64,000 nucleotides of DNA from Saturnia japonica (GCA_033032175.1 CM065325.1:11250930-11314929); one strand, 5' to 3'. Shown: positions 23,931 to 35,190, counted from the first letter of the stretch. The notes: generated from the letters alone by a model not told the origin. Numbers and translations are program-made.

Positions 23931-24137
23931 GTATGTTATAGTAACGACAAAACTACTTAAGAAAGCAAATAGTAAAAAAAGGTTATCGACCTCTGAAGTG
24001 GTTCCTAAAGGACGCATCGTGTTCCCGTTTGCCTTGTCAACAAATATTACTTTTAACTCTTTTAACATTTCAACCGACGCGACGCTACTAGGCGGATCTT
24101 TGTCGTGATTTTTTTTGCATTTTACACTCCGTATCAA
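23913..24137 (-). other. open frame of 74 codons, unrecognised
   Basis: The frame starts MIRSVKCKKNHDKDPPSSVA and continues SVEMLKELKVIFVDKANGN. Its composition looks more protein-like than most frames here, and its 3' end runs into a SINE fragment. No family is recognised and no gene structure surrounds it. Probably chance or a remnant. Confidence 0.15.
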
Positions 24138-24346
24138 TTTGTTGGTTGATGTCTCATATTTATTAATACATGCCTAGAATTGTTGATTCGATTGAGTGCC
24201 GAATTTTTACGTTTAGATATTCCTTTGTCATTTCGAAACTGTTCGCCGCTACGAAAAAGATATTTGTAAAACAGTAATATAAACTTTGTGTGTACTCCAA
24301 CTACAATCTCGTCGGATGTTAAGTAAAAATATGTTTGAATATGATA

Positions 24347-24577
24347 ACACGCTAAACTTAGAAGATCTGGCTCTCAACTGCATACTACTATAGGAACACA
24401 TTAATATATTCTATATACATATATAACTCAACAAAATTTTTACTTGTAGATGTTAGCTAGCCTGGTTGAAACCAGAATATAACCATGCCATGATTTCATC
24501 ACGATATTTTTTTGATTGAAAGCTTAAGGTCATTGTACGATTCGAAATGTGGAACCTACGTTAGTCCGCGCTAAATC
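24347..24577 (-). mobile_element. SINE family B copy, internally rearranged
   Basis: In reverse it reads from the box-B-like GATTCGAAA region through CATGATTTCATCACGA, the AGAGCCAGATCTTC region and TTAGCGTGTT. An A+T-rich filler of about 80 bases (24390-24460) interrupts the usual order. Confidence 0.5.
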
Positions 24578-24589
24578 CAAAGGCATTAA

Positions 24590-27390
24590 TTACAATTACT
24601 GATCCATGATAACAACAACAATATAGTAACTGATTACTGATGTCATCATTTCGCTTTCTTATCTGACGACAGACAATGAAGAACTAGTGCTAAGCTTAAA
24701 GACCAATCATTAAAAAAAAGAAAAAGGTAGACATATTAAATAAACCAAAAAAGATAAACATAGAAACAAATGTGTAACGAACAATTCTCAAATCAAAATA
24801 TAAGATATTATTAAGAGAGGGTGAGAAAATGTTCAACATTTAAAGATATCTAACTCTTTACATGGGATAAGAGAAACCGTAAAGCATAAATGTTTTAATA
24901 ATTTATAGGGTTGTCCAAACACATAAGAGCATAATAATCCAATCATTACACTTAATTTATAAATTAGAACTATGTCTACAACCGACATCGTGTGTCACGG
25001 ACTAGAGGTATTCGTAAGCCATGATAGCAGTTATTGAATGCCCGAGAAGAATTATAGTAATTAATGACCGTTTATTTTATAAGTTAACGAATTCTTTCAG
25101 TATATATTTAATACTTAGGAATTCTGCAGTATATCGTGTTAGATATTTGTTGATATGTATATTGAAAACTATACTACTGACCTGCAATATTGGCGGGGCG
25201 CAATAGCAACAGGTATGTTCTGTGACCGCACGCATTAAATAAGCCAGTAACAACAGATCTGAAGGTAATTTTCACTCGAACTATCCAACGAGTAGTATTC
25301 CGTTATTTGTAATACGTGACTGAAAGTCTGTTATACGTAGAGTATAAAATAAAGTATATAGTTTCAACAATCCTGTTATACATACCTATTCTTCCTGCCG
25401 CTATCCAACATAAATTTCCCTTACCCACCTTTTAACTCTCCTCTATCAACTGTTATCTCAGTATTCCCATCACACTTCATACATGTTATACACAATAAAC
25501 ATAATATAACCACACACAATTCATTCATACCTTGGCCGACAATATAATGCTTATGCAAGCCTAATTTGAAGCCGAGTAAAAACATTACTACAACTAATTT
25601 TCAAGAATCTCATAGCAAAACTTTTGTAATTACTCAAAGAAAAACACAATAAATAATAAATCGAGCCAATCGGTCATTAAAAGAACCCTTTGTTTATTTT
25701 GCGTGCAAACGCGATGCGGTGTGAACAAAACAAACCTGCGGTAAATCGCTTGCGTGACACCCCTAACGCCTTCGTCTTAACCCTCGTTCTCAAGACGTGG
25801 TGTAAACACCGTTTTATACGACGATCGTAATGTTGGAGCCCCATTGATAGCGAATTGTAGTCTAGTTTAGTTTAGTTTACGTTTAGTTTCCATCGGCATG
25901 TTTTTCTCGTGGTAGATTATAGTCATAACGTTTGTGTATTAGAAAGAATAAGGTAAAACATTTCTGAACAAAAAAAAATATAAACCTACATGTAAAACAG
26001 AGCGCCAAAATTATAAAGATTTTAATTTCTTAAATGGTTTTCTAATCTATCAACTATAAGATATCTTTTTATATATATTCAAAAAAATACTATAGATATA
26101 ATCTAATAATTAGCTATAATATCTATTTTAAAATTTAGCTCGATTTTATCATCTGTATGATAGTTGAATTGTGCATAACGAGTTACGAGTTTGACGTTTT
26201 ACGAGTTTTACGAGAATTGAGTATGTTATATTGTAATGAACGAATCTTATCTTTGCCTCTATAATTACACGTGATTAAGGTAAATACCTTATATTAAATA
26301 TACCATTATTGCAGATAATATTATTGGAGCAAATCTAATTGTATCAATTGAATTGTAATGTATAACGTATCAAATCAAAGTCTATATATAGTCGAGGAGT
26401 GTTTCCTCTCTTATTAAAATACCCAATATGATGTGACATACCCTTTTTAATGATTTTGTGGTCAATGAACCATAAAATATACTATAAAATAATAAAGGTT
26501 CGGGTTAATCTCCAGCAAGTACTTAAACTTGTACATGATGATTAAAAAGTAAAATTGTAAGTTATCAAAAACTTGACGTTTATGAGGTTTTACAATAGCG
26601 AGAGTTCAATGTATTGTCTAAATAAAATTGTGTTCATTGTATAATTTCATATCCGTTGGTATGTAACTGCTGCGATGATATATTTTCAAGACGTTCATTA
26701 CAATATCAATTATTTTCATAATGGTTTCTTTGGTAAATATTTAACTTTGTCTAAAAAAAAAATTACCCAAATCCTGCATCGCATTTACCGATTCATTATA
26801 AATGTTTGACCTCCTAACCTTTCTTGTGTTATTATTCTTAGGTACCTCTTGTATTTCAAAACCGAATGTACCTAACATCTCTGTGCCTGTGTACCTAACA
26901 TGCGCTATCAAAATATCCTTATAAAAAAATATCAGAACAATTTACTTTAGAACACGTATGACAGTGGCAAAATCAGGTGATATACATCCACCATCTTGTT
27001 ACTTAAGGCTTTAAAATAGAAATAAACAAGGATCCATGGTTGTTTAATTTGACAGCTATTTAAGACGCCACTAATCGACTGATTAAAGATAATTAACGTT
27101 TGAAATATTGATAAATAGTTATTAATTATTACTTAAAATTTAATGAACGTGTATTAAGGCCATTAATCAATAACATAGGTACCTTTCTTTTTCTAATACC
27201 TTTACTCGTTATTTGTTACTTAATTTCACGAATGAACTTGCACACTTTGGTATAGTTCTTTCTTTTCTCTCCCTGGCTAAATACCTATAATATTTTCCTT
27301 CCTTTTTGCGCCAGAATTGCTATGTTATAAAAATGCTGCACTAAAGTTCCACATTGAAATTTTACTCTCATTACGCTCAATGAAGTTTTA
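24590..27390. other. no gene in 2.8 kb
   Basis: Strongly A+T-rich. A short tandem TTTAG run lies near 25863-25880. Frames here are short and low-complexity. No repeat ends were recognised. This could be older neutral sequence. Confidence 0.5.
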
Positions 27391-27391
27391 C

Positions 27392-27449
27392 TTGAAATAC
27401 AAGATTTAATATTCTTACAGAGGTGAGAATATTAAATCTTGTCTTTCAA
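27392..27449. repeat. long perfect hairpin
   Basis: The arm ACAAGATTTAATATTCT (27399-27415) pairs perfectly with 27426-27442 across a 10-base loop. After one mismatch (T27398/C443 of the same kilobase) six more pairs extend the stem to 27392-27397 with 27444-27449. The total of 23 pairs in 24 positions would form a hairpin about the size of a microRNA precursor stem, or could be a cruciform or a small foldback insertion. Confidence 0.8.
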
Positions 27450-28001
27450 ATAAAAAAAAAAGAGTGAAAGTGAAAGTCTATACACTCTCATAGACTGGGG
27501 ACTTTTTTTATAAAACGCTGTCATTCTAACCAAATCTTAATACTTAAGTGGGCCTTTTCTGCTTGGGGGAGCGCGACATGTGCTTTCTTATAAGCACTTA
27601 AGTGTTTCGACGCGGGAGGGTTAAGATTCTTATACCATGATTACCATCGATTTGTTTTTAAATTGATAGCCTAGCACTGTCTTAGTGCATTTTAATTCCA
27701 TAAAAATATTTTTTCTCAATAATTATTGCATAAATCTCGCACAAAAATTTATGTGATATACTTAATGCAAAATCATTTTAAAGAGATGAAAGTAATACCC
27801 GGTTATACAATCATTATTTTAATTTAAAATTTGCATTACAAAGAAAACGTAGATCTTCTTAAAAAAAAATTAAAGTAAATCAAATTCGTACTAAAAGGTT
27901 TTACAAAGACTTTGTGTTCAAAATATGTTTAAATATTATATAATATATGTATATAGTATCGTGATAACTATTTAAATTAATATAAAAAGTCCTAAATTAT
28001 A

Positions 28002-28215
28002 CTAGCTTGTGCCCACAGCTTCGTTCACTTGAATATGATTTAAATGTTCCACCGGGACTACGTGTATTATATCGATTAATTATTACTAATTAGGTCCTTA
28101 CGAGTAAGTGTAATTATGTGTGGCCTAAATTTTTCTTCGTGTTCAATTTTATATTAATCTAAATACTGCATTCAAATTGGCTTAGTAGTTTTCAAAAAAT
28201 GTGCATTCTAATTAA
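28002..28215 (-). mobile_element. Helitron-like fragment
   Basis: It begins CTAGCTTGTGCCCACAGCTT with CGTTCACTTG, the usual start on this strand, and retains TTGGCTTAGTAGTTTTCAAA near its end. The opposite terminus is lost. Confidence 0.5.
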
Positions 28216-28219
28216 AACC

Positions 28220-29945
28220 AAACTTAATATATTTATAAACTTAATATACAATTTAACAACCAAAAATGATTTCACGGGAATACAGATGTACAGATAATAA
28301 ATATTAAAAAAAAAAAAAATTTATTATGGACCAAAATGTGTATCTAACTATGAATAAAAAAATTGTTTTGCACAAAATGCACAACGCAAATAATTGAGGA
28401 CGTAGCTATAGAAGGGTTTAATCCTGATAAAATTAACTCTTGAAGGAATATTACTGATTAATTATTTTTTGAATTCTTCAAAACATTTTTTATAACACTC
28501 GTGCTATACAATCTATTGTTATTTGAAAGCTGTTAAACCTGTCAAATATTGGCATACGTTCTGTATGAAAGGGTTAAGAAAAAAATAAATGTTACAGTTC
28601 GGAAATCGTAAAAAAGGTAACAATAAAAAAGACTGGCAGAAAACACCGAAACGTTATTAAAATCGGAAGCTAGCAAAAAGGTTACACCTTGATCGGGGAT
28701 CATCTTTTTTGCGAGTTTGGACAAACATTGCCGGCAAGTCCGGAACCAAAACATATGTTGGATCGCGTGCGATGCGTTAAATCGAACACCTTGTCCGACA
28801 TTTGCAAAATGTAAATCATATTTTGTTACAAAAAAAAAGTATAATACATATTGAATAGAAACAACTTACGGGACTTATTACGATCTTTTATTTGAACTAT
28901 TTTCTATTAAAAATCTGAGAACACTTTAAATTATAATAATTGCAAAATATTGAAAATAAGCAACAACAGAAAATAAAGTTAAACAGAAAAATTGTATAGT
29001 AAATGATTCAAAATTTAAAAAAAAAAATGTACCACAGTTACTATAATATTTTAAAATAAGTTACTGGACCAAAAAGTTCTCTGTAAAGTAAATTGAGGCA
29101 AATAAATATCTTATCTATGAACTGACTTTCTTTGCACGTTTAGTAAAGGAAAATTTTATATTTTATTGTTTTAAAATAAAAGTTACTAAAATGAATTGAC
29201 ATTATTATCATTAATGTCTAACTTCATCACGTTGTTGCCACGAGGAATAAAAATTTTGTATTTTTTTTTACTCCGAAGAAGAATAACTTCTTACGTACGT
29301 ATAAAAGTACGAATTTTTTCATTAATTAATTCAAGTCAGGTACATTGAAATGTCATATGAGATGATGACTCATCACTGTTTCTTGTAAGCGGGTCTCAAC
29401 GCAAACTCCCTAAAAGACCCCAATACGAGAGCTCCAAATATTTATTTTTTATTCATTGACAGATGTAATGAGAAATGTATGCCTATCACGCGGGCAAACA
29501 AGATTCGAATGTAACCCCACACCGGGACATCTGGCGCTGAGACAATCGTCAGGTCATTGTCGTTATTTCAACCTTTTGTTCTCGATTCCATCAGAGTACA
29601 TGACACTCCTCCGTTGCTTTGAAAGTGCTAATTATCTATAAATAATAAATTAGATACCTAGATACATTTTCAAAATTCCCGAAAATAGAACTCATATTCT
29701 CCTCAGTTTTATGGAATTTTCACTTTGACTGTAGATGGTTATTTCTTTAAACCGTTGTGTACGTTTCTGCTCAGGTAATGTTTCGAAATTGGATTGCTAG
29801 TTGGATTTTAATTTTTAACGTTATTAGGTGATAATGAAGCTGAACATCACGAGCAATTCTGAAGCCTCGAGAAATGTCCACCGAGTAAATCAATCTAGCG
29901 GGAAAATATAAACTTTTAACGGTAAACAGAATTAATCTATGTATT
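28220..29945. other. no gene in 1.7 kb
   Basis: A+T-rich with several runs of A (for example 28304-28318). The patch 29455-29620 is less A+T-rich and holds a 61-codon frame, without any recognisable domain. Confidence 0.5.
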
Positions 29946-29946
29946 A

Positions 29947-30072
29947 ATACGTGAAGCAAAAGTTTTCGGTAGTTTTTTAAGCGTATTCCGTGCACGGAAG
30001 ACTGTGAGATAGAAAATAGTCTATGATCAAAAAGTCTCTGGTCGATTTTCGACCTTAGTGTGATCGCTAGTT
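29947..30072 (+). repeat. dispersed repeat family F copy, internally deleted
   Basis: ACGTGAAGCAAAAGTTTTCG and AAGCGTATTCCGTGCACGGA are followed after only a few bases by TAGTCTATGATCAAAAAGTC and GGTCGATTTTCGAC. It lacks about 150 bases present in the 22190 copy. Confidence 0.55.
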
Positions 30073-30153
30073 ATAATAATTATTATCTATTGATTCATGA
30101 GATTGCCGGTGTGGCTGTTTTAAAACTTTGTTGACAAAACAAACTATAGTATG

Positions 30154-30347
30154 TGTAGCGACATCTACATAGCGACACATAGCGACATCTATCGAGTCAC
30201 ATACGACGCATCCTACATTGCGCTATGGAAATTAACTCTTCAATTGAGTACATATACAAGAACCCGACTACAACCGTTGGGCAGCTGCCCGCCAGACATA
30301 ACACCCGTCTGGTCGGAGGATCCTCCCTTTGCAATAGTTCTTCTACA
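30154..30347 (+). repeat. 5' LTR, 194 bp
   Basis: Contains a 10-base duplication of ACATAGCGAC absent from the 3' copy. It holds a perfect 12-base palindrome GGGCAGCTGCCC (30279-30290) and the inverted pair CCAGAC/GTCTGG (30292-30297, 30307-30312). These could form stem-loops in the RNA near the LTR end. Confidence 0.9.
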
Positions 30348-30348
30348 C

Positions 30349-30366
30349 TGGTGACCCCGACGTGAT
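30349..30366 (+). promoter_or_regulatory. primer-binding site, tRNA-Trp type
   Basis: The 18 bases starting TGGTGACCCCGACG complement the CCA-ended acceptor and T-arm of eukaryotic tRNA-Trp as I recall that tRNA. Position one base after the LTR is correct for minus-strand priming. Confidence 0.75.
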
Positions 30367-30660
30367 CGTCAGCACAACCTTCTTCGCACAGCTACATCGT
30401 GACGTCATCATTAATTCCACAAGCTTTCGAGCAACGAGTCATACAGCCAGCCAGCATCCACGGCTACTACGGGTATCCTGACCACCAGCATGCAGCGGAC
30501 GCGCATTCCTGGTCATCACCCACAGCCTTCTCAGTGACCTTGGCACAGCACACTGCACTTCGGCCGGTCAGCAAGCAGAGACGCACTTCTCTCCTGGTCG
30601 ACGCAGCAGCCAGTCACTACGCAGCACTGCAACACTCCGACTCACTGGAGCATTCTTGCA

Positions 30661-30758
30661 GCATCACCCCGTCTCACTGGGGCATCACCCCGACTCACTG
30701 AGGCATCACCCTGACTCACTAGGACATCACCTCGACTCACTGGGGCATCACCGCAGAC
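30661..30758 (+). repeat. 21-bp minisatellite inside the LTR element
   Basis: About 4.7 copies of GCATCACCCCGACTCACTGGG-type units with one to three differences each. The period is a multiple of three, so the plus frame encodes a heptad-like HHPDSLG repeat. Isolated CCGACTCACTGG words also lie outside the array at about 30635 and 30797, suggesting the array grew from an internal motif. Confidence 0.85.
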
Positions 30759-30888
30759 AGTTCCGACTCACCGTGAACTATGCGGCATCTGGTTCCGACT
30801 CACTGGAACATTCTACTGGCCCGGCAAGCATCACAAGATGTATGGACGACTCTACCTGCTATCGACCTGCGGTCTCGGAGGGGAGTGA

Positions 30889-31072
30889 TGTAGCGACATC
30901 TCCATAGCGACATCTATCGAGTCACATACGACGCATCCTAAATTGCGCTATAGAAATTAACTCTTCAATTGAGTACATATACAAGAACCCGACTACAACC
31001 GTTGGGCAGCTGCCCGCCAGACATAACACCCGTCTGGTCGGAGGATCCTCCCTTTGCAATAGTTCTTCTACA
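30889..31072 (+). repeat. 3' LTR, 184 bp
   Basis: Direct copy of the 5' LTR without the 10-base duplication, retaining the palindrome GGGCAGCTGCCC at 31004-31015. It is followed immediately by the GTATG target duplication. Confidence 0.9.
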
Positions 31073-31179
31073 GTATGAATATATGTTTTAAGATTTTATA
31101 GATGATCCTTAGATATGTTAAGGATAGGCCATAGTGACCAACCAGCTGACAGATTAGTTATCGATTTTTTCGATAATAA

Positions 31180-31312
31180 GTTCATGAATCTGGTTTATTA
31201 TCGAAAGGGTAATATAGTTTATAAGAATGGATTATTACGTCAATGACGGTGATGTATTGAAGTGATACCCTCTATGTGCATCCACTGAGAATGATAATAA
31301 CTGTAAACAATA
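31180..31312 (-). repeat. dispersed repeat family A copy, partial
   Basis: In reverse it reads GTTTACAGTTATTATCATTC, AGTGGATGCACATAGAGGGT and CACCGTCATTGACGTAATAA, matching the second half of the 33307 copy. Confidence 0.6.
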
Positions 31313-31841
31313 AACCTATGTTATTTTATCCTATAATAGGTAATATATGTGGCATTTTAAGTGAGATGGATTTAGATTTTTTTGATCCTGCATTTAGAGT
31401 TGCCACAAAAACTCTCTGGTCAGTTCTATCAAGAGAGCCACCATTTTGTTAGAGACTTCTTTGAACTTTGTAGATTAGAAAAATAGTCTATCGACGTGAT
31501 ATTGGCAGAATTGTATATAAACACGTTGCCATTAAATAAGAAAAATATGCAATCCTAATAGTTCTATTCATTAAGTTGTATTTGATAAGAAGCTTAAACC
31601 TTACTACATACAAAACTAAAACAAGCTCAAAGTTTCCAATAGAAGCAATTATAAAGTAAAACCACAAATATGCCAGTCACTTCGTATCCAATCTTTAGGA
31701 TGTTGGTGTCGTAAGCGTAGGGCGTGCAAGGAATCCTTCCAATTAAACTTATATCTTGAGACATGTGATCGAGATTAGTTAGCTGTAGGTACTGCTAATA
31801 AAGGAATACAAATACAGCATCTATATCAATTTTATAACGTA

Positions 31842-32430
31842 CTAGCTGTGCCTCACGGTTTCAATCGTGTTCATTTTATATGACAAATATCGCAGACACC
31901 CTGTAGTCTATCATAATCACAGAACGTCACTTGTCGCAAGTACTTTTTTTTTAAATATTATTTCCTAAACTATGTGTCCAAATAACATGCTTTATAAGGC
32001 AAAGTTAACTTCATAAAATTGTCTTTCTGATGAAGCAGTTTTTGTTCATAAGGATATTAATGTCATATCTAAAAATTAGGCTCATAAATCACTTTTTCAT
32101 GTTCAACAAATTTTTGTTATAAAATACCTTATTGTTGCTTATGCATAAGAGATAGGAATACGCTATCGCAGACTTTTTTTAGATATACTAAGGGCCAATA
32201 TTTTTGTAATACATTATATTTGCATATCATTAACTATGACGACACCGCATGCGAATAAAGCAGTTAGGAAACACTTCCACTAGGTACCGACTAACTTAAC
32301 AAAATTAAATATTGAAGACTAACTGATAATTGTAGTTTAATCCGACTGGTAGTTGAAGAGATTAGCGTGTTTAAACAAACAAACAAAAACACTCTTCCGG
32401 TTTATATATTAAAAATATAGTATATAGTAA
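31842..32430 (-). mobile_element. long Helitron-like element
   Basis: It opens CTAGCTGTGCCTCACGGTTT and ends GAAGAGATTAGCGTGTTTAA, ACAAACAAACAAAAAC, TATATATTA. The interior around 32215-32300 (CGACACCGCATGCGAATAAA) parallels the 11114 region of the 10820 copy. About 590 bp, non-coding, the longest member in the window. Confidence 0.6.
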
Positions 32431-32999
32431 AGATTACATTTTGGTGAAATTTTATTGTGGTAACATTGAATAGTAAAATAGCTTAAAGATTAAAAATTTA
32501 GTTTATATATATATTATAACTTGCTTTCATTCAAATACATAATACCATATACAATCGTTGCTTAAACCGGAAATAATAAAATTCACTTGGTGCTTATAAA
32601 GCACTAATGATAATAATATTTCCCAGACATTTTGCAAATTAAATGTTTATTGTTTTAAAGGTGTTTTTATAAGGAAAGTTTTTAAAACTGTTGTATTTCG
32701 TAAAAAAAAGTTAATCTATTATAATAGCCTAGGAAACAAGCTTAAAATGAGTGGCATTTTTTTCATCTTTGAAATTTTAATTACCGAATTAAAAACTATA
32801 AAAATATAACAAAATCTTACAGACGCAGCCGGCACGCGCGACGCATTAAATAAAAAAGAACTGGAAACAATAAACGCCATTAAACGCGAACAAAAGGAGT
32901 AAAAGGCAAGTCGCGGGGCACAATTAAAAAAAAAAAAAACAAGAATTAATAAGGAATTGTAATAATAAGTATTATTATATTTGAGATGACAGAATAAGG

Positions 33000-33085
33000 G
33001 GAGCCATCGAGCTAGCACCTGGCGAGACACGCGCCTGCCGTGGCACAGAGCGGCGCGGCGCCCTGCTCGTTCAGTGTTCACTATT
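33000..33085 (+). promoter_or_regulatory. G+C-rich island with initiator-like TCAGT
   Basis: A short G+C-rich block (GGCGAGACACGCGCCTGCCG and GAGCGGCGCGGCGCCCTG) sits in A+T-rich DNA. It ends CGTTCAGTGTTCAC, where TCAGT matches the arthropod initiator. No TATA box, no splice donor and no downstream coding frame were identified, so this is only a candidate promoter. A second G+C patch lies at 32818-32930. The 120-codon minus frame (32719-33081), the longest in the window, spans both and looks like low-complexity chance. Confidence 0.2.
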
Positions 33086-33306
33086 ATAGTATAGTACTAT
33101 TATTATTGTTCAGCCTAAGATATTATTTATGTGACGTATGGCACCTTCTAATTGTAAACCTATACATAGAATATAAAATAATAATTTTTTTTTGTATTCG
33201 CTTTGAATATAAGTAGGTACTCCACAAATGTAACTGAGGTGATTAGGTAATCAAAAATATTACATAATTTCACTTCAAGTTAGATCAAGAAATATTTTAT
33301 TCTATT

Positions 33307-33575
33307 TAGTCCTTAAAAAGGTACTTATGAATGTTAATACACAATTGTTGGTTCGGAAAACATCCTGGTCATCGAGAAGAACCGGCAAGAAACTCGATCG
33401 GGTTTATTAACATTTTTTTAAATCACTTTTTACAATAATTTTATTGTTTACAGTTAATATCATTTTCAGTGGATGCACAGAGAGGGAATCACTTCCAGAA
33501 ATCACCGTCATTCATGTAACGATCCACCCTATAATAAATACTCTTTCGACAAAACATGATTTTTGAACTCACGTA
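33307..33575 (+). repeat. dispersed repeat family A copy
   Basis: Runs TAGTCCTTAAAAAGGTACTT, TGGTTCGGAAAACATCCTGG, TCATCGAGAAGAACCGGCAA, GAAACTCGATCGGG, then AGTGGATGCACAGAGAGGGA and ATGTAACGATCCACCCTATA. The same order occurs at 52137, 55393 and 62285. I recall the GAAGAACCGGCAAGAAACTC phrase as widespread in Lepidoptera and probably of non-LTR origin. No protein is encoded. Confidence 0.65.
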
Positions 33576-33579
33576 GGTA

Positions 33580-34485
33580 CCTAAGAACCATATTTCTTTG
33601 ATGTACAAAACAAAAGTAACTCCAAAAATGTTGTCCCGCATGCTTGTAACATGATGAAGTTACGCATCAATGATAATTATGTAAACTTACTTTACTGTCC
33701 TTTATTTTTACACTACTTCATCATGTCGCATTTCCGTCACATAATGCGCGCGCAGCACTTAATTCACACACTACCAAACGCACCAAATAAAATCAATCTT
33801 CAATTAAAAGGTTTGCACTTTTCACCCTATTTGCATATATAATTTTGAACTATTATTTGTGTCTGTTCTTTTCGACCGTATAAGTCAATATCACCCATCT
33901 GTCTTTAGCTTACACCTGGACAAGTGATGGGGTATTTCCACCGCATTCTTGTGGTTAGAATTGGTTTATGATTTTATCAAAGCTTAATAATCGGAATGTG
34001 TTCGCATTATTTGTTTGACATCTTTTATTTTTAGCATATTCATAAATTCTATTTTAAAAATATCTAAAAATATATTTCAATAAATTACATAATGCTTATC
34101 CCGTCATGGTGACTCTCTTTTGGTTTATCGCGTTTAAATACATTCTCTAATTATGTTTTCCCCCTATTTACATCGATATTTTATAATTATTTTTCCCCAA
34201 TTAAGTACAACAACGTAAATTACACTCAACGTTCTATAAAATAAGTATTTTTGTTTCTTTTTAAAGTAAGTATTTCTGTGTAAAATCGTCCGACAATTTA
34301 AGATAAGAGGTCATTGTTTTAGTGGACCATTATTAGCTTGTTTATTTTACCTTATTAAGTACTTGTTTGTAATGAAGAAGACTTCCGGACTTTTTCCAGT
34401 TCCATTGTTTTATATTTTATTATCCTATTATAGGAAAAATCATATTATTTTTATTGAAGTTTATATTGTCTGATTTCATCATCAT
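33580..34485. other. no gene in 0.9 kb
   Basis: A+T-rich; a TAGGTACCTA site lies at 33574-33583 on the border. Frame 33651-33842 shows no motif. Confidence 0.5.
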
Positions 34486-34486
34486 C

Positions 34487-34680
34487 TCACCGAAAAGACA
34501 TCCACAGCTCAATATAATTATGCCTCTTCCAATAATTGCCACAATGAGCGGTCCTGCACCGTTAGCACCCAGCGAATTCCCGCAATTTTTACCAGGTCGT
34601 CTGCCCATGCTGCGACTTCCGGTACATGACTGGCACTAGAAAACTCTTCGGCCTCCTCGGCCATCCGTCCTAAGAACTAA
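34487..34680 (-). pseudogene. RTE-like LINE 3' end, reverse transcriptase C-terminus
   Basis: On the minus strand the frame reads WADDLVKIAG, then IRWVLTVQDRSLWQLLEEA and a stop. This matches RWxDDIxKxAGxxWxxxAQDRxxWxxLEEA, the C-terminal signature of RTE-type and related endonuclease-reverse transcriptases. Upstream of WADD the frame runs on as VPEVAA instead of GRPxxR, implying a small frameshift. Beyond the stop comes GATGATGATG (34484-34494 in reverse), the short microsatellite tail typical of these elements. Everything 5' of about the last 60 codons is missing, as expected for 5'-truncated LINE insertion. The opposite frames 34420-34608 and 34454-34639 are shadows. Confidence 0.65.
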
Positions 34681-34904
34681 TATGCCCCGCACACTGACAC
34701 TTAATTCTAGGAATTCTCAGAGCTATGTCTGTAAGTTTGGTTCTTATGCGTATCTCCTCATTTCTGATTTAATCACGCAAATAATCTCCGAGAATAGCAT
34801 TTTCCATTGCCCTTTGAGTGATCTTGATGATTCTTATTAGGCTCATTGTTAACGATCCCCCATAGTTTATTTATGTTAATGGGTACTTCTTAACTATAGT
34901 GTAT

Positions 34905-35190
34905 TTTTTAACCCCACGTAGTAAATTGACAATCACTAACGTCAAACTTACAAGTAATATTGGCACATTCTTTTTTATAGTGTTGTGCTACCGCTTATTT
35001 TACGTTCTGACTATTTGAATCGTAAGATTTTAAATATTAAATTAAGAAACTATAAAATGTTAATTATAGCGATCAAGTAACAAAGAAAAACCTACAAAAA
35101 TATTCTTTGATCGGCCCACGAGAATTGCGATTTTGTTTATCTTATTCGGTCTTTGAAGGAATCAATTTTTTTTTTTTTCAAAAAACCTTT
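34905..35190 (+). repeat. dispersed repeat family E copy
   Basis: AATTGACAATCACTAACGTC, TTTACGTTCTGACTATTTGA, CGTAAGATTTTAAAT and GATTTTGTTTATCTTATTCG recur in order at 47228-47590, and the first part at 63601-63790. There is no coding potential and no clear terminal repeats. Confidence 0.55.

Larger units (their letters stand above)
30149..31077 (+). mobile_element. miniature LTR retrotransposon (TRIM-like), complete
   Basis: Two direct LTRs flank a 541-bp interior and the whole 919-bp element (30154-31072) is bracketed by the 5-bp target duplication GTATG (30149-30153 and 31073-31077). The LTRs begin TGTAGCG and end TTCTACA, giving the canonical TG...CA termini. They differ by three substitutions and one 10-base indel, so insertion is recent. 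The primer-binding site TGGTGACCCCGACGTGAT (30349-30366) lies one base after the 5' LTR and is complementary to the 3' end of tRNA-Trp over all 18 bases. The purine tract GGAGGGGAG precedes the 3' LTR. There is no gag or pol; mobilisation must come from an autonomous relative. The frames of 67-100 codons across it are not protease, RT or integrase. Confidence 0.9.

Noticed and set aside
30399..30907. 100- and 83-codon frames as a possible gag
   Set aside because: They lie inside the miniature LTR element, are made partly of the 21-bp tandem repeat, and show no capsid, zinc-knuckle or protease motif.
32719..33081. 120-codon minus-strand open frame, longest in the window
   Set aside because: Low-complexity, Phe/Leu/Ser-rich translation of A/T runs with a G+C-rich start; no domain, no splice context.
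34420..34639. 61- and 62-codon frames on both strands
   Set aside because: Shadows of the LINE C-terminal frame that carries WADDLVKIAG.
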